7,143 nt of DNA from G039029935 sp039029935. Its GTDB lineage: Bacteria > Chloroflexota > Anaerolineae > Caldilineales > Caldilineaceae. A model generated the notes under the pieces. That model was not told where the DNA came from. It saw nothing but the letters and a program-made list of their open reading frames with translations, and ran no database searches. The stretch covers positions 1 through 7,143 of the forward strand of contig JBCCFC010000711.1 in NCBI GenBank assembly GCA_039029935.1. The letters run 5' to 3'. Both the position numbers and the translations under genes were made by a program. Positions within the stretch are counted from its first letter, which is position 1, and the number at the start of each line of letters is the position of its first letter. This document shows, one piece after another, positions 6,416 to 7,143 of the stretch.

Positions 6416-6458
6416 CGCAGATTGCCTATCTGCGGGTTGGCAACAGGTTGGCAATCTG
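6416..6458. repeat. Nested inverted repeats plus 11-bp tandem repeat upstream of the IPYQGRL-module gene
   Basis: CAGATTGCC (6418-6426) is the exact reverse complement of GGCAATCTG (6450-6458). A competing hairpin pairs CGCAGAT (6416-6422) with ATCTGCG (6428-6434). Inside lies a tandem repeat, CGGGTTGGCAA (6433-6443) then CAGGTTGGCAA (6444-6454), with one difference. The 11-bp spacing places the copies on about the same DNA face, so an operator is possible. It starts about 63 bases upstream of the ATG. Confidence 0.6.
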
Positions 6459-6466
6459 TTTTACTG

Positions 6467-6509
6467 AAATAAAAAAAGCCACAACCTCCCTAATGGACGT
6501 TGTGGCTTT
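6467..6509 (-). terminator. Strong minus-strand intrinsic terminator
   Basis: AAAGCCACAAC (6475-6485) is the exact reverse complement of GTTGTGGCTTT (6499-6509), an 11-bp stem with a 13-base loop. On the minus strand it is followed by TTTTATTT. The plus-strand tail (CATTTCAT) is weak. It would stop leftward transcription arriving from beyond 6509, shielding the two genes from upstream read-through. No gene feeding it is recognised in the window. Confidence 0.75.
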
Positions 6510-6526
6510 CATTTCATGCCAAAAGC

Positions 6527-6554
6527 ATCTGTCTATCCATGATGATAGGCAGAT
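6527..6554. repeat. 11-pair hairpin next to the terminator
   Basis: ATCTGTCTATC (6527-6537) pairs with GATAGGCAGAT (6544-6554) around the six-base loop CATGAT, with one G-T pair. It lies 17 bases from the terminator stem and may be the 3' part of a leftward transcript or a separate repeat. Confidence 0.6.
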
Positions 6555-7088
6555 ACCTTATTGATAGGTGGGTTCCCCAAGGTGACAGTATAGTTTGTGT
6601 CCCAAGCACAGTGTCTCAGGCACAGCAAGCGGGAAAATACCCAAATCAAAACCACGCCAACCATCGGCAGCGCGTTTTTAACACCGTTCATGCACACATA
6701 TACATTGTCGTGTGTGATGTCTGTGAATGCTCCATTGCCACAAGTATAGAAGCACAGCCCCCACAACATTTCGGGCGGCGGGTCCGCCAATCGTTGATGT
6801 GATGTCTTGTATTGCCCCCGTTATGGTGACAGTCTACTACCCTGTGTTCAGCAATGGATGAATGATGAACGTGATATTTGGTTCTTATCAATAGACAATC
6901 ATTTTTATGTTTGATGACCATCCTCGACATGTTAGACTATCACAGAGTAGAATTTGTTGTCAAATGCAATCTGGTACTAAAGTACTACAACGCTAAGACA
7001 AATAGATGAGGATTGTTGGTTTTGGGCGTAATATTCGTTTTTCGATTTGGTCGCTTATTGGAGAGGCAAAATTGGGACGCTGACAAGT
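6555..7088. other. Gene-poor stretch with no convincing coding region
   Basis: Six-frame reading gives only short open frames with no ribosome binding site and no recognisable family. The GTACT-AA-AGTAC palindrome at 6974-6985 is the only clear structure. No tRNA, rRNA or insertion-sequence feature was seen. Confidence 0.6.
6974..6985. repeat. Small perfect palindrome GTACTAAAGTAC core
   Basis: GTACT and AGTAC flank AA, followed by ACTACAAC-like bases. It resembles the short stem plus ACTACAA tail of small repeats seen between genes in several environmental phyla, but a 5-bp stem can arise by chance. Confidence 0.35.
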
Positions 7089-7141
7089 GCGGATAAACGC
7101 GGATTTTGATTTGTATTGAACCAAAATCCGCGTTTATCCGC
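7089..7141. repeat. 20-bp perfect inverted repeat with 13-base loop at the right edge
   Basis: GCGGATAAACGCGGATTTTG (7089-7108) is the exact reverse complement of 7122-7141. Each arm contains GCGGAT twice. Allowing one G-T pair extends the stem to 22, reaching almost the window end. It resembles the widespread intergenic ATCCGCGTTTATCCGCG repeat. There is no clear T run, though the stem could act as a transcription stop or belong to a REP-like family. Confidence 0.8.
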
Positions 7142-7143
7142 GC

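Noticed and set aside
462..6550. GATAGGC as an intergenic-only motif (5228, 5293, 6544 and the 6416-6458 cluster)
   Set aside because: The same heptamer also occurs inside the large gene on the minus strand at 479-485, so the idea that it is restricted to intergenic DNA fails.
6533..6790. 85-residue minus-strand open frame ending just before the terminator
   Set aside because: The position before a terminator is tempting and it has a short hydrophobic stretch, but the start is TTG without a ribosome binding site and the protein matches no family. It overlaps a hairpin at its end.
6974..6985. Operator or terminator at the GTACT-AA-AGTAC palindrome
   Set aside because: The five-base stem is too short and there is no T run or nearby gene start.

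Overview
The window holds two long leftward (minus-strand) genes and two non-coding stretches rich in repeats and hairpins. The protein families suggest a free-living bacterium of the Chloroflexota (Anaerolineae/Caldilineae type). The clues are a secreted 'IPYQGRL ... LWTE ... GLFNVMLG' protein, an M23 peptidase followed by many Ig-like modules of the 'MRFSND ... W ... VRD..GN' type, an SxNYRLxxG module and a C-terminal dockerin. This assignment is inference from family resemblance; no rRNA, tRNA or marker gene is present.

Layout, left to right. Positions 32-4978 (minus) encode a 1648-residue exported multi-domain protein: signal peptide, small N-terminal module, M23 (LytM-like) metallopeptidase, FN3-like domain, about nine Ig/FN3-like modules split by a YRL-type insert, a Pro-rich linker and a low-complexity linker, and a type I-like dockerin at the C-terminus. 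Positions 4979-5405 carry its ribosome binding site and a chain of inverted repeats, a 65-bp-spaced direct repeat and a plus-strand intrinsic terminator; they may include a structured RNA. Positions 5406-6353 (minus) encode a 315-residue membrane-anchored or exported protein with the IPYQGRL module and an unfamiliar C-terminal domain. Positions 6354-7143 have no convincing gene. They hold the second gene's ribosome binding site, a tandem/inverted repeat cluster, a strong minus-strand terminator, another hairpin, and a 20-bp inverted repeat at the right edge.

Both genes point the same way and both products are probably cell-surface or extracellular. The 427-bp gap makes simple co-transcription uncertain, although no minus-strand terminator was seen between them. 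The minus-strand terminator at 6467-6509 separates the pair from anything further right.

The most notable features are a sharp drop in GC content inside each gene, suggesting mosaic proteins built by joining AT-rich modules to GC-richer scaffolds, and the structured intergenic block at 5089-5317. No defence system, CRISPR array, transposase or phage gene was found. GC values are hand counts on single 60-base lines, and all family assignments are from reading motifs without a database search.
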